Positions 18,778 to 29,336 of a stretch of 64,000 bases of DNA are shown piece by piece. Below the pieces are notes generated by a model. It was not told the origin of the DNA. It saw nothing but the letters and a program-made list of their open reading frames with translations, and searched no databases. The DNA lies in the NCBI GenBank assembly GCA_009886095.1, contig VFJL01000065.1:1-64000 (forward strand), written 5' to 3'. The translations under genes were made by a program, and so were the position numbers. Source of the DNA: Nitrosomonadales bacterium. GTDB lineage: Bacteria > Pseudomonadota > Gammaproteobacteria > Burkholderiales > Nitrosomonadaceae. Each line of letters opens with the position of its first letter. Position 1 is the first letter of the stretch.

Positions 18778-20601
18778 ATGCAAGACAACCCGATGGACAT
18801 TATCCCGGTGGAGATAGCCGGAACACTGGCTGGCCTGTTCAGCGAGCGTGTGCGCCGCTCGCCACAGCGGGTAGCTTACCGGGATTTCGATCAGTCGAAC
18901 GGAAAGTGGCGCGACCGTACTTGGGAGCAAATGGCTCATGCGGTAGCGCGCTGGCAGATAGCTCTCGACAAAGAAGGCCTGGTTGCAGGTGACCGGGTAG
19001 CAGTGATGTCGAAAAACTGCCCGGAATGGGTGATGTTAGACCAGGCCGCGCTGGGATTGGGATTGGTGGTGGTGCCGCTTTACACTGCCGACCGCGCAGA
19101 GAATGCGGCGTATGTTCTGCGCGATGCCGGTGTCAAGCTGTTGCTGCTGGAAGATCTGGCGCAGTGGCAGGCATTCTCTGAAGTACGCGATCAGATCAAC
19201 GGCCTGTTACGGGTTGTGACGATCAATCCGTTTGCAGATGACACCAACAAAGCTGCTGATGGCCTCGTGCTGGCGCTGCATAACTGGCTGCCACAGATGG
19301 TCATGGCAACCGAGGAAGTCCGGCATGTCTGCGCGCCGCATGATCTCGCCACCATCATTTATACCTCCGGCACTTCCGGCCGCCCCAAGGGAGTAATGTT
19401 GAGCCATCACAACATGCTCACCAACGCTCATGGCTGCTTACAGGTTGTGCCGGTGGGACAGAATGATCTGCTGCTTTCATTCCTGCCACTGTCGCATACG
19501 TTCGAGCGTACGGCCGGTTACTACCTACCCATGATGGCCGGGGCCACGGTCGCCCACGCCCGTTCGATCCAGCAGCTACAAGAAGATTTGTTGATTATCC
19601 GCCCGACCCTGCTGGTTTCAGTACCACGAATTTATGAACGGGTTTATGCCGGTATTCGGGCCAAGCTTGTGGAAGGACCGACTCTGAACCGTCAATTATT
19701 TAGCCTGGCGGTAGAAGTGGGCTACAGCCGCTTTGAACACCAGCAGCGACGGGGTTCCTGGCGGGTTTCGCACCTGCTATGGCCACTGCTGGAGAAACTG
19801 GTGGCACACAAAGTGATGAACAAGCTGGGTGGGCGCTTGCGGATGGCGCTGAGCGGTGGCGCAGCACTACCGACTGATGTCTCGCGCGTGTTCATCGGTC
19901 TGGGGTTACCCATTCTGCAAGGTTACGGCATGACTGAAAGCAGTCCAGTGGTATGCACCAACACTTTCGAGAATAATTTGCCGGTTAGTGTCGGCCCGCC
20001 TATTCCTGGGGTGACAGTGAAACTCGGTGAGAACAATGCGTTGCTGATTCACGGACCCAATGTGATGCTGGGCTACTGGCACAATCCGGAAGCCACGCGG
20101 GCAGTGCTAACTTCTGATGGCTGGCTCAATTCCGGCGATATGGCACGAATTGATGAGCAGGGGAGAGTGACCATTACCGGGCGTCTCAAAGAAATCATTG
20201 TCATGTCCAACGGGGAAAAAGTTCCGCCGGGGGATATGGAAGCGGCGATTCTGCGTGATCCTTTGATCGAACAGGTGATGCTGATCGGCGAAGGGCGTTC
20301 GTATTTGAGCGCGCTGGCCGTTTTGAATCCCCGCAACTGGGAAAGCGTGGCGGTACAGTACAATCTTGATCCTGACTTGCACCATGTACTGCGTGACCAG
20401 AAAGCCGAAGAAATCGTGCTGGAGAAAATCGCACATCAGATACGTGAGTTTCCCGGCTATGCCAAAGTACGTTGCGTGGCGCTGTTGCCAGAACCGTGGA
20501 CAGTCGAGAATGATATGCTCACGCCCACCTTGAAACTGCGGCGAGGGCAGGTTCTGGAGCGCTACAAAGTTATGGTTGAGAGACTCTATGCGGGGCATTA
20601 G
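18778..20601 (+). CDS. fadD: Long-chain acyl-CoA synthetase (AMP-forming)
   Basis: TIIYTSGTSGRPKGVMLSHHN; QGYGMTESSPVV. Confidence 0.95.
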   Translation: MQDNPMDIIPVEIAGTLAGLFSERVRRSPQRVAYRDFDQSNGKWRDRTWEQMAHAVARWQIALDKEGLVAGDRVAVMSKNCPEWVMLDQAALGLGLVVVPLYTADRAENAAYVLRDAGVKLLLLEDLAQWQAFSEVRDQINGLLRVVTINPFADDTNKAADGLVLALHNWLPQMVMATEEVRHVCAPHDLATIIYTSGTSGRPKGVMLSHHNMLTNAHGCLQVVPVGQNDLLLSFLPLSHTFERTAGYYLPMMAGATVAHARSIQQLQEDLLIIRPTLLVSVPRIYERVYAGIRAKLVEGPTLNRQLFSLAVEVGYSRFEHQQRRGSWRVSHLLWPLLEKLVAHKVMNKLGGRLRMALSGGAALPTDVSRVFIGLGLPILQGYGMTESSPVVCTNTFENNLPVSVGPPIPGVTVKLGENNALLIHGPNVMLGYWHNPEATRAVLTSDGWLNSGDMARIDEQGRVTITGRLKEIIVMSNGEKVPPGDMEAAILRDPLIEQVMLIGEGRSYLSALAVLNPRNWESVAVQYNLDPDLHHVLRDQKAEEIVLEKIAHQIREFPGYAKVRCVALLPEPWTVENDMLTPTLKLRRGQVLERYKVMVERLYAGH

Positions 20602-20651
20602 CCCGCCCTGAGCGAACATCTGCCTGTTAAACAAATTGAGGTACAACGAAA

Positions 20652-21068
20652 ATGGATGATAATCCAAAAATCCACACGTCACTGCCCGCAGGACGCGATC
20701 CTATTTTGCGCATCGTGCCGATGCCGACGGATACCAATTACGCCGGTGACGTGTTCGGTGGCTGGATCATGGCGCAGGTGGACATTGCCGGTAGTCTGCC
20801 GGCAATCCGCCGTGCACGCGGACGGGTAGCCACAGTAGCAGTCAACTCTTTTGTGTTCAAGCAACCTGTATTTGTCGGCGATCTGGTGAGCTTCTATGCC
20901 GAGATCATCAAAGTAGGGCGCTCCTCGATCACGGTAGATGTAGAGGTATATGCCCAGCGTGGCCCGCGCGAGGGCGGTGACGAAATATGCAGCAAAGTGA
21001 CCGAGGCAGTGCTGACTTACGTGGCGGTGGATGAGCAGCGCAAACCGCGTGTGGTGCCTCAAGAGTAA
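20652..21068 (+). CDS. Acyl-CoA thioesterase (YciA-like hotdog fold)
   Basis: MPTDTNYAGDVFGGWIMAQVDIAG. Confidence 0.93.
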   Translation: MDDNPKIHTSLPAGRDPILRIVPMPTDTNYAGDVFGGWIMAQVDIAGSLPAIRRARGRVATVAVNSFVFKQPVFVGDLVSFYAEIIKVGRSSITVDVEVYAQRGPREGGDEICSKVTEAVLTYVAVDEQRKPRVVPQE

Positions 21069-21110
21069 GGGCGTCTCTAAGAATTAAATGTTTTGAGTAA
21101 GACAAGACAG
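21066..21110 (-). repeat. Partial R1-family repeat upstream of the fadB-like gene
   Basis: GGGCGTCTCTAAGAATTAAATGTTTTGAGTAAGACAAGACAGG resembles the reverse complement of the R1 right end. Confidence 0.5.
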
Positions 21111-21119
21111 GAGGAGTAA

Positions 21120-23618
21120 TTGAGCAACAATAATTTCATCGTGCGCAAGGTCGCAGTGCTGGGTGCAGGCGTAATGGGGGCGCAGATTGCAGCGCATTTG
21201 GTCAACGCCAATGTTGAAACGCTGCTGTTCGAGCTGCCGGCGAAGCAGGGCGATGTTACCGTTAATGCCAATGCCAATGTGATCAAGGCAGTGGAGAATC
21301 TGAAGAAGCAGGAGCCTGCGCCGCTGTCAGCCGCGACCAGGGCGGCCTGTATCCAGCCCGCCAATTACGACCAGCATCTTGAATTGCTCAGGGATTGTGA
21401 CATCGTGATCGAGGCCATCGCCGAGCGCATGGACTGGAAAACCGAGCTGTACACCAGAATTGCGCCATATCTTGGCACGCACACTATTTTTGCCAGCAAC
21501 ACCTCCGGGCTTTCCATCAACCAGTTGGCGCAGGCATTTCCTGAAAGCCTGCGGCATCGTTTTTGCGGTGTGCATTTTTTCAACCCGCCGCGCTACATGC
21601 ACCTGGTGGAATTAATCGCTTGCGAAGGAAGTGATGCCGCAATGCTCGATGACTTGGAAAAATTCCTCGTCACCTATCTTGGCAAGGGTGTGATCCGCGC
21701 CAAGGACACGCCCAATTTCATCGCCAACCGGGTGGGCATGTTTTCCATGCTGGCCACCATGCATCACGCCAGGGAGTTTGAGCTGGGTTTCGATCTGGTG
21801 GACGCCTTGACTGGTTCGTTGATCGGCCGCCCCAAAAGTGCTACTTTTCGCACCGCCGATGTAGTGGGACTCGATACCTTGGCGCATGTGATCAACACCA
21901 TGCGCAATGGGCTGCCTGACGATCCGTGGCACCGGTATTATGCCGCGCCGGACTGGCTGCGAGGCTTGATCGACAGTGGTGCGCTGGGACAGAAAAGCAA
22001 ACGTGGGGTGTATCAAAAAGTGGGCAAGGAGATCCACGTGCTTGATCTCGCCACCAAGGAATACCATCTCGCTGCAGGTGAAGTGGACGACGACATCAAG
22101 GAACTACTCAAACGTAAAAACCCGGCGGAAAAATTCGCTGCACTACGCGCCAGCCGACATCCTCAGGCGCAATTTCTGTGGGCGGTATACCGCGACCTGT
22201 TTCATTATTGTGCCGTGCATCTATCCGCCATCGCAGACAATGCGCGCGATCTTGATCTCGCCATGCGCTGGGGTTTCGGTTGGAATCTGGGGCCGTTTGA
22301 AATCTGGCAGGCGGCGGGATGGAGCCAGATCACAGACTGGATCAACGAAGATATCGCTGCAGGTAAAAGCATGAGCACAACACCACTACCTGCGTGGGTG
22401 CTGGAAATGGATCGTAGTGGCGTCCATACAGCGCAAGGCTCCTATGCACCAACTGCTAAAGCCCAGCGACCGCGTTCAGTCTTGCCGGTATACCGGCGGC
22501 AACTATTCCCCGACCGCCTGCTAGGTGAAGAAACACCGCACAGCATAACCATTTTCGAGACCGATGCCGTGCGCATGTGGCACACCGGCGATGACATCGC
22601 CATTGTCAGTTTCAAGAGCAAGATGCACACCATCGGCAGCGATGTGCTGGACGGAGTGCAACAGGCGATAAATGAGGCGGAGCGCAACTGGCGCGCACTG
22701 GTAATCTGGCAGACTGAACCTCCATTTTCCGCCGGGGCTAATCTGCAAAAAGCCACAGAGCGGTTGAAAAGTAATGGGCCGCCTTCCACTTTCAGTCTGC
22801 TGACACAGAAACTCAAAAAAACAGCGCGATCTGCTGTGCTTAAGGCTGCACGCAATCTTAATCTTGCCGATGCTCTGATGGCCGGAAAACTGGCAGAAGT
22901 CGAGGCAATGGTGGCGCAGTTCCAGCAGACTTCCCAAGACCTAAGGTACTCGATGATCCCCACGGTAGCAGCGGTGGACGGACTCGCTTTGGGCGGCGGC
23001 TGCGAATTTGTGATGCACTGCGACCGTGCCGTAGCTACGCTGGAGAGCTATATCGGTCTGGTGGAAGTGGGCGTGGGGTTACTGCCAGCAGGTGGTGGTT
23101 GCAAGGAATTCGCTTTGAGAGCAGCACGGGAGGCAAAGGACGGCGATCCTTTTCCACTGCTGAAAAGTTACTTCCAAACAATTGCTACGGCGCAATTGGC
23201 AAAGAGTGCCGAACAGGCAAAAGAGCTGGGGTATCTGCGTCCGGCTGACCTGGTGGTGATGAACCGCTTCGAGCTGCTCCACGCCGCCAAGGCACAGGCT
23301 GTTGCACTAGCGGAGGCGGGTTATCGTCCCCCGCTGAAAACTTATAATATTCCGGTAGCCGGTACTGCCGGCATCGCCACCATCAAGAGCATGCTCGTCA
23401 ATATGCTGGAAGGCGGCTTCATTTCTGAGCACGACTATCTGATCGGCAGCAAGGTTGCGTATGTCATGTGCGGCGGTGATCTGACCCCCGGCAGTCTGGT
23501 GGACGAAACCTGGTTCCTGGAGTTAGAGCGTGCCGCTTTCATCGAACTGCTGGCGACCGAGAAGACGCAAGCACGCGTGGAGCATACGTTGAAAACCGGC
23601 AAGCCGTTACGAAACTAG
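21120..23618 (+). CDS. fadB: 3-hydroxyacyl-CoA dehydrogenase / enoyl-CoA hydratase (FadB/FadJ-like)
   Basis: KVAVLGAGVMGAQIAAHLVNA; crotonase motif ALGGGCEFVMHCDRAVA; TTG start. Confidence 0.93.
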   Translation: MSNNNFIVRKVAVLGAGVMGAQIAAHLVNANVETLLFELPAKQGDVTVNANANVIKAVENLKKQEPAPLSAATRAACIQPANYDQHLELLRDCDIVIEAIAERMDWKTELYTRIAPYLGTHTIFASNTSGLSINQLAQAFPESLRHRFCGVHFFNPPRYMHLVELIACEGSDAAMLDDLEKFLVTYLGKGVIRAKDTPNFIANRVGMFSMLATMHHAREFELGFDLVDALTGSLIGRPKSATFRTADVVGLDTLAHVINTMRNGLPDDPWHRYYAAPDWLRGLIDSGALGQKSKRGVYQKVGKEIHVLDLATKEYHLAAGEVDDDIKELLKRKNPAEKFAALRASRHPQAQFLWAVYRDLFHYCAVHLSAIADNARDLDLAMRWGFGWNLGPFEIWQAAGWSQITDWINEDIAAGKSMSTTPLPAWVLEMDRSGVHTAQGSYAPTAKAQRPRSVLPVYRRQLFPDRLLGEETPHSITIFETDAVRMWHTGDDIAIVSFKSKMHTIGSDVLDGVQQAINEAERNWRALVIWQTEPPFSAGANLQKATERLKSNGPPSTFSLLTQKLKKTARSAVLKAARNLNLADALMAGKLAEVEAMVAQFQQTSQDLRYSMIPTVAAVDGLALGGGCEFVMHCDRAVATLESYIGLVEVGVGLLPAGGGCKEFALRAAREAKDGDPFPLLKSYFQTIATAQLAKSAEQAKELGYLRPADLVVMNRFELLHAAKAQAVALAEAGYRPPLKTYNIPVAGTAGIATIKSMLVNMLEGGFISEHDYLIGSKVAYVMCGGDLTPGSLVDETWFLELERAAFIELLATEKTQARVEHTLKTGKPLRN

Positions 23619-23635
23619 AATTCAGGAGAAACGCC

Positions 23636-24838
23636 ATGACCAATAGACAGGTTCAGGACGCCTACATCGTCGCTGCCGTACGTACGCCAGTCGGCAAGGC
23701 GCCGCGTGGAATGTTCAAAAACGTACGTCCCGATGACATGCTGGTACATGTGTTGAAAGCTGCGCTGGAGCAATGTCCCGGGCTTGACCCGGCAGCGATT
23801 GATGACGTGATTGCAGGTTGTGCCATGCCGGAAGCGGAACAGGGCATCAATGTGGCACGCATTGCGCTACTGCTGGCAGGACTGCCCAATAATGTACCGG
23901 GCATGACCATCAACCGTTTTTGCGCCTCGGGGGTACAGGCAGTGGCGCTGGCCGCTGACCGCATCCGCCTGGGTGAAACCGACGTGATGATAGGTGCAGG
24001 TACTGAGAGCATGAGCATGGTGCCAATGATGGGTAACAAGGTGGCAATGAATCCGGAGATCTTCCTGCATGATGAGAATGTCAGTATTGCTTATGGCATG
24101 GGCATGACCGGGGAAAAAGTTGCACAACGCTGGAAAATAAGCCGTGAGGCCCAGGATGAGTTTGCGGTGACCAGTCATACCAGAGCGCTTAAAGCCATTG
24201 AGACGGGTGAATTCGATCAGGAGATCGCACCTTATACCATCAAAGAAAAACGCCCCGATCTCGCCGTGCATGAAGTCCGCAACGTGACCACCGTCAAGAA
24301 TACCGATGAAGGCCCCCGCCCTGGCACCAGCCAGGAGTCTCTCGCCAAACTGAAACCGGTATTCGCCGCCAGGGGTTCGGTAACGGCAGGCAATAGCTCG
24401 CAAATGTCCGACGGTGCAGGCGCGGTAATTGTAGTGAGCGAAGCTGCATTAAAGTGCTTCAATCTCACGCCCATCGGGCGCTTCATGGGATTCGCGGTAA
24501 CTGGAGTGCCACCAGAGATAATGGGGGTTGGCCCGATCAAAGCGATACCAAAAGTCTTGCAGCAGGTTGGACTGAAGCAGGATGATATTGACTGGATCGA
24601 ACTGAATGAAGCCTTTGCTGCACAGAGTCTTGCGGTAATCAATGATCTGGGGCTGGATCGCTCCAAGGTCAACCCTCTGGGTGGCGCAATTGCGCTGGGC
24701 CATCCTCTGGGTGCAACCGGTGCCATTCGCGTCGCCACGCTGCTACACGGCCTGCGCCGACACAAGCAGAAATATGGCATGGTGACCATGTGTATCGGCA
24801 CTGGCATGGGTGCAGCCGGTGTATTCGAAGCGCTGTAA
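23636..24838 (+). CDS. fadA: Acetyl-CoA C-acyltransferase (thiolase)
   Basis: NRFCASGVQAVALAADRI; GGAIALGHPLGATGAIR; CIGTGMGAAGVFE. Confidence 0.97.
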   Translation: MTNRQVQDAYIVAAVRTPVGKAPRGMFKNVRPDDMLVHVLKAALEQCPGLDPAAIDDVIAGCAMPEAEQGINVARIALLLAGLPNNVPGMTINRFCASGVQAVALAADRIRLGETDVMIGAGTESMSMVPMMGNKVAMNPEIFLHDENVSIAYGMGMTGEKVAQRWKISREAQDEFAVTSHTRALKAIETGEFDQEIAPYTIKEKRPDLAVHEVRNVTTVKNTDEGPRPGTSQESLAKLKPVFAARGSVTAGNSSQMSDGAGAVIVVSEAALKCFNLTPIGRFMGFAVTGVPPEIMGVGPIKAIPKVLQQVGLKQDDIDWIELNEAFAAQSLAVINDLGLDRSKVNPLGGAIALGHPLGATGAIRVATLLHGLRRHKQKYGMVTMCIGTGMGAAGVFEAL

Positions 24839-25086
24839 ATTCCTAATACAAAAATTTAATCTAACCTACTATTAATATAATCGCCCCACTCTCCCTGCGC
24901 CTATCCTCGCGGCAAGAGAGGGGGAATTTCTAGTCCGATTGGCTGGTAACGCCCTATCTCAAATAGGCCGGCAAATTACTCAATCGGTGTATTGAAGTAT
25001 CGGACAATGACAACCAGGTTATTTGAACTGATTTCCAACCGCATAGGCAGATGGTTACTTAAACTCTAAGAGAGGGGACAACAGTT

Positions 25087-25926
25087 ATGCCTTTCAATCT
25101 CATCAAAGGAACATTTCACGTAGTCGGGTATTCTCCAGATGGGGACTCGATTCGGTTTCAAGCCGACGATCGCAGCAATTGGAATTTGCTTGATGGCCCT
25201 CCGGTCGAGTTGAACGCCAGGAACCACGCCCAGTTGCGCATCGAAGCGATCGACACACTGGAAACACACTATCAAGGCCAGCATCAACCGCTACAACTGG
25301 CCAATAAAGCAACACATTTTCTGCTCAATGAACTTGGAATCAAGAACGTCAAGTTCGACAATGCGGGCAAAGTCGTCTCCGCGCACGACAGCACTCGTGG
25401 GTACATCCTTTCGCGCAAGAGCGAAAAGTACCACCGCCCAGTTTCGTTTGTTTTTGCCGGTGGAGCCAAAGAGGTCGATGGAGCACAGATTTTTCTCAGC
25501 CCAGACCGTCTGATGGAAAGTATGAATTATAAGTCGGCGCTGGCTGGCTTGGCCTATCCAACCTACTATAGCGGGCTGTTTTCCGACTTAAGAGAAAAAA
25601 TCACTTCGGCCGTTGCGCGGGCTCGGAAGGGTCACGGAAAGGGCATATGGCTAAAAGATAAGACGGCCAAAGGTTTCACTGTTTCAAGTCTCGCATCCGT
25701 CACTGACGAAGACGTTATTCTGCCAAAACTTTTCCGCCGCATCATCAACTTCATGGGCGATGGCGGCAACATCGACGGCTTTAAGGACTATCTCACCGCC
25801 AACCCAGACCAGGTACTGGAATTGAAGACCGGCCATTTCACTAACCTCGACACCTTCGTTGAAGTCACGGGGAATAATGTCAAACTCACGGCCAAACCTG
25901 AAGATCTGGTATTTGTCGAAAAGTAG
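25087..25926 (+). CDS. Staphylococcal-nuclease-like (thermonuclease-related) domain protein
   Basis: GYSPDGDSIRFQ ... LRIEAIDTLETHY ... DSTRGYILSRK ... GKGIWLKD resembles the SNase layout. Confidence 0.55.
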   Translation: MPFNLIKGTFHVVGYSPDGDSIRFQADDRSNWNLLDGPPVELNARNHAQLRIEAIDTLETHYQGQHQPLQLANKATHFLLNELGIKNVKFDNAGKVVSAHDSTRGYILSRKSEKYHRPVSFVFAGGAKEVDGAQIFLSPDRLMESMNYKSALAGLAYPTYYSGLFSDLREKITSAVARARKGHGKGIWLKDKTAKGFTVSSLASVTDEDVILPKLFRRIINFMGDGGNIDGFKDYLTANPDQVLELKTGHFTNLDTFVEVTGNNVKLTAKPEDLVFVEK

Positions 25927-26244
25927 GAAAAAGCGGGGCAATACAGCTGGATTTCAACTGATTCAGGCGGTGGGAGTAAAAACAGGAACCTCAGCAGCTG
26001 GTTCTAGATAACATTAACATCGCGTCTGATGCGCCATTTACTGCACACCGTAACAACCGTTGCTCAGCAAGCCAAAACGAAAAGTTTTTTGCCGCCCACT
26101 CAAGACATACCTGAGTTAACTCGCATACAAAGACAGCACTGGCCAGGCAATGCTACGGGTGTCGCAATTAAACGCAGATCACAATAGCGCTGACCTGTTC
26201 TTATGACTCTTGATTATGACTGTAACCTGGTCATTCAGAAACCG

Positions 26245-26433
26245 TTATTTCTGCCCGAAATAAACGTAACCTTTCTGCGGGATTTCCGCTTCTGCAAAGC
26301 GCTTGCGTTCATCCTTGTCCAGTTTCTTGTCCCACCAGATGGCGCGCGCTTCTTTCTGCTGCTCGGCCAACTGCGGATTTTTCGCGAACAATTCGCGCAT
26401 AAATTTAGTGTGCTCGGATTCGTACAGTTCCAT
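26245..26433 (-). CDS. DUF3460 family small protein
   Basis: YESEHTKFMRELFAKNPQLAEQQKEARAIWWDK. Confidence 0.8.
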   Translation of the reverse strand: MELYESEHTKFMRELFAKNPQLAEQQKEARAIWWDKKLDKDERKRFAEAEIPQKGYVYFGQK

Positions 26434-26597
26434 GGTTTGCTTTATTCATCTCGATGATAATTTGGAAACTTTAACATAACTGAGGCAGACCTCGCATTAA
26501 TTCAGCATTCGACTGCAAATGCTGAGCTGCGCGCGCTCAAGGTAGGGCAGGTGAAAGTCTGTTTCTAACTGTGGCGACCTTATTGTCCTGAACCAAA

Positions 26598-27377
26598 TCA
26601 AACTTCCAGATATCCGCCATTATGCGGGTTGTGTTTGTGCAATCCTTTAACAAATTCGGAGAACGGCAAAGCAAATTCACTTTCAAGTTTTTCCGCCCGT
26701 TGTTTTAATTCTTCCCACGCCAGTTTGCCGGGGCTGTGCTTGAATGCAAAAACGATCTGGTTGCCACGGATTTCCGTCAAAAATGTCACGACATGACCGT
26801 TGAAACTATGCTGGATACGCCGCATATACTCAGCATGGCCCTTGTCTCTGCTGAGCAGATTAATCACCAGCACACCGTTTCTTGTTAACGCCTCACGTGC
26901 GCGATTGTAGAAATCCTGGCTGCAGAGTGTGTCGACTTGACGGCCATCGTCAAAGCCATCAATCATCAACACATCCGCGCTGGCGGGATGACTGGCGACA
27001 TACTCGCCACCTTCTGCAATTACCACTTGCAGGCGCTCGTCATCGGCGGGCAGGGAAAAATAATTACGTGCCGTCATAGCAATCTGCGGGTCGATTTCAA
27101 TCACGGTGGTTTTTGTCTGCGACATCTGGTGATACACGAACTTCGCCAGAGATCCGCCGCCTAAACCCACCATCAGAATATTTGCAGGGTCGGGATGAAA
27201 CAGCAGAAAACCCATCATGCAGCGGGTATAAGCCAGCTCCAGATCATTGGGTGCGGTCAACCGCATGGCACTTTGAATCATGCTGCTGCCCAGATGCAAT
27301 GCGCGCACCCCATTTTGTTCGCTCAGCTCAACGCCGGATTCGTGATGCTGGGTGCGCCATCTAGAAAATCGGATCAT
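26598..27377 (-). CDS. Spermidine-synthase-like methyltransferase-fold protein
   Basis: ILMVGLGGGSLAKFVYHQMSQTKTTVIEIDPQIAMTARNYF. Confidence 0.88.
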   Translation of the reverse strand: MIRFSRWRTQHHESGVELSEQNGVRALHLGSSMIQSAMRLTAPNDLELAYTRCMMGFLLFHPDPANILMVGLGGGSLAKFVYHQMSQTKTTVIEIDPQIAMTARNYFSLPADDERLQVVIAEGGEYVASHPASADVLMIDGFDDGRQVDTLCSQDFYNRAREALTRNGVLVINLLSRDKGHAEYMRRIQHSFNGHVVTFLTEIRGNQIVFAFKHSPGKLAWEELKQRAEKLESEFALPFSEFVKGLHKHNPHNGGYLEV

Positions 27378-27639
27378 AACGGCGCTCCTGAAAGATTATA
27401 TCCACCATTACAGCCAGCTTGCCGAGATCTGGCACTGGGTACAAATCAAACCGTGACCGGCCCCATAAGAGTTTCCCGTCCAATACATTTACACTACCTA
27501 ACCAACCCATCGGTTCTTTACAATTCAGCATGATAAGTTCATAGTGACCGCGACAGGATTACATGGAATTTACTTGGATTCCACCTGAAAGTCCGCCGGC
27601 CCTGCATAAATCACTTGAAGAAGAAATAATTCATAACTC

Positions 27640-28128
27640 ATGAAAAAATCCATTGCGATTATAGTCATGCTTCTAGCTGGGTGTGCAAGTGTCGGCAGCG
27701 TAAAAGATAAACCTCAACTTTACGATGGCAAGCTCCAGGGGAATCACTCTGGTCTGGCACGCTGTGTCGTTGATAGACTTCAGGCAGATAGCCGCTGGGT
27801 AATTAAAAGTCTGCAGCACAAAATGTGGGAATACCCGGATATCAGCGCATCAGAAATTTATGCCTACGCGCTATACTCATTACCGGACATGTATGCACGC
27901 AACTCGCCCACGAACCCTGATGCAGTAATAGATTACTCAGCCCCGCAGCCGGAAATCCGCGCCTATACGCAGAGTGCGTACACTGGGCCCGAATATGCGT
28001 TCCTCCTGCTGCTAAAGCAGACCGACGCCACCACCGTGCTGGCTACGCTAAAAGGAAATAAATACGAGAGCCGCATTGCATGGGAGAATTTACAGGCGTG
28101 TACATCCCCTGCTATAAAACCAAAATAG
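27640..28128 (+). CDS. Putative lipoprotein
   Basis: MLLAGC lipobox, intact ORF. Confidence 0.6.
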   Translation: MKKSIAIIVMLLAGCASVGSVKDKPQLYDGKLQGNHSGLARCVVDRLQADSRWVIKSLQHKMWEYPDISASEIYAYALYSLPDMYARNSPTNPDAVIDYSAPQPEIRAYTQSAYTGPEYAFLLLLKQTDATTVLATLKGNKYESRIAWENLQACTSPAIKPK

Positions 28129-28170
28129 TTGTTAGTCGTGCGTCACCTATAAATAAACTTGGAAAATACT

Positions 28171-28359
28171 ATGAGATTCTGTTCTATTGTTCTTCTTTTG
28201 TTGCTTGCCGGATGTAGTAGTAAGACTGAACTTGAAATGTGCATGCAAGCTACTATCCAAGCAAATGAACCATACTCAAATCAGCAAATCAAGGATGAAG
28301 TGGAAGCCAGGGCCAGGGCAGACTGCCTGAAAGTCACTTCTGTCATACAAGACAAATAG
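28171..28359 (+). CDS. Small putative lipoprotein
   Basis: LLLLAGCSS lipobox. Confidence 0.5.
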   Translation: MRFCSIVLLLLLAGCSSKTELEMCMQATIQANEPYSNQQIKDEVEARARADCLKVTSVIQDK

Positions 28360-28492
28360 TACCCGCCATGTACGGAATTTGTCGTTTCAGGAACCCACCC
28401 ACGAGGTGGCTCTTCTTTGTTGCGATGGCTTCGCATTACAGGTAGACAGTCTGGTAGACTGCCTGTTGATACCCGTCGAATATTGATCACTT

Positions 28493-28726
28493 ATGCCAAC
28501 CCAGCCGCTATTTAATTCGGAACTGTATACCCTTGGGGCAATTCTTACTTTCTGTGCTGTATGCGTGAGTGCAGTAGCCATTTACAAAAGGGGGAAAGTA
28601 TCTCTTTTAGAGATGGTGACGAGTGTTGCTTTATTTGGATCAATAATTGCCATGTTATGGCCGGTCACATTGATACTTATTTATAAATATCGAGCTCGGC
28701 TGTTAAAAGCTCTTTGGAATGAATAA
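28493..28726 (+). CDS. Small membrane protein, hypothetical
   Basis: Two hydrophobic segments. Confidence 0.4.
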   Translation: MPTQPLFNSELYTLGAILTFCAVCVSAVAIYKRGKVSLLEMVTSVALFGSIIAMLWPVTLILIYKYRARLLKALWNE

Positions 28727-28800
28727 ACAAACCAGTGTGAAATAAGGAATCCGCCAACCCCCTCGTTTAGTGTTACACCTGAGTAGCGAATAGCGGCGAT

Positions 28801-29146
<346 letters not shown>

Positions 29147-29230
29147 GTCATACCTCATTAGAAAGTGTACTGAAAATGTACCGAATGGGTATTCCTAGGC
29201 AACAGGGATTACTGTAACTCATTGATTTAT

Positions 29231-29306
29231 TGGTGCCCTGAACACGAATCGAACGTGTGACCTACCCCTTAGGAGGGGGTCGCTCTATCCACTGAGCTAC
29301 CAGGGC
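29231..29306 (-). tRNA. tRNA-Arg(CCT)
   Basis: Full cloverleaf GCCCTGGTAGCTCAGTGGATAGAGCGACCCCCTCCTAAGGGGTAGGTCACACGTTCGATTCGTGTTCAGGGCACCA. Confidence 0.97.
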
Positions 29307-29336
29307 GGAAGTGACATTTTACGCTATTATTCCATT

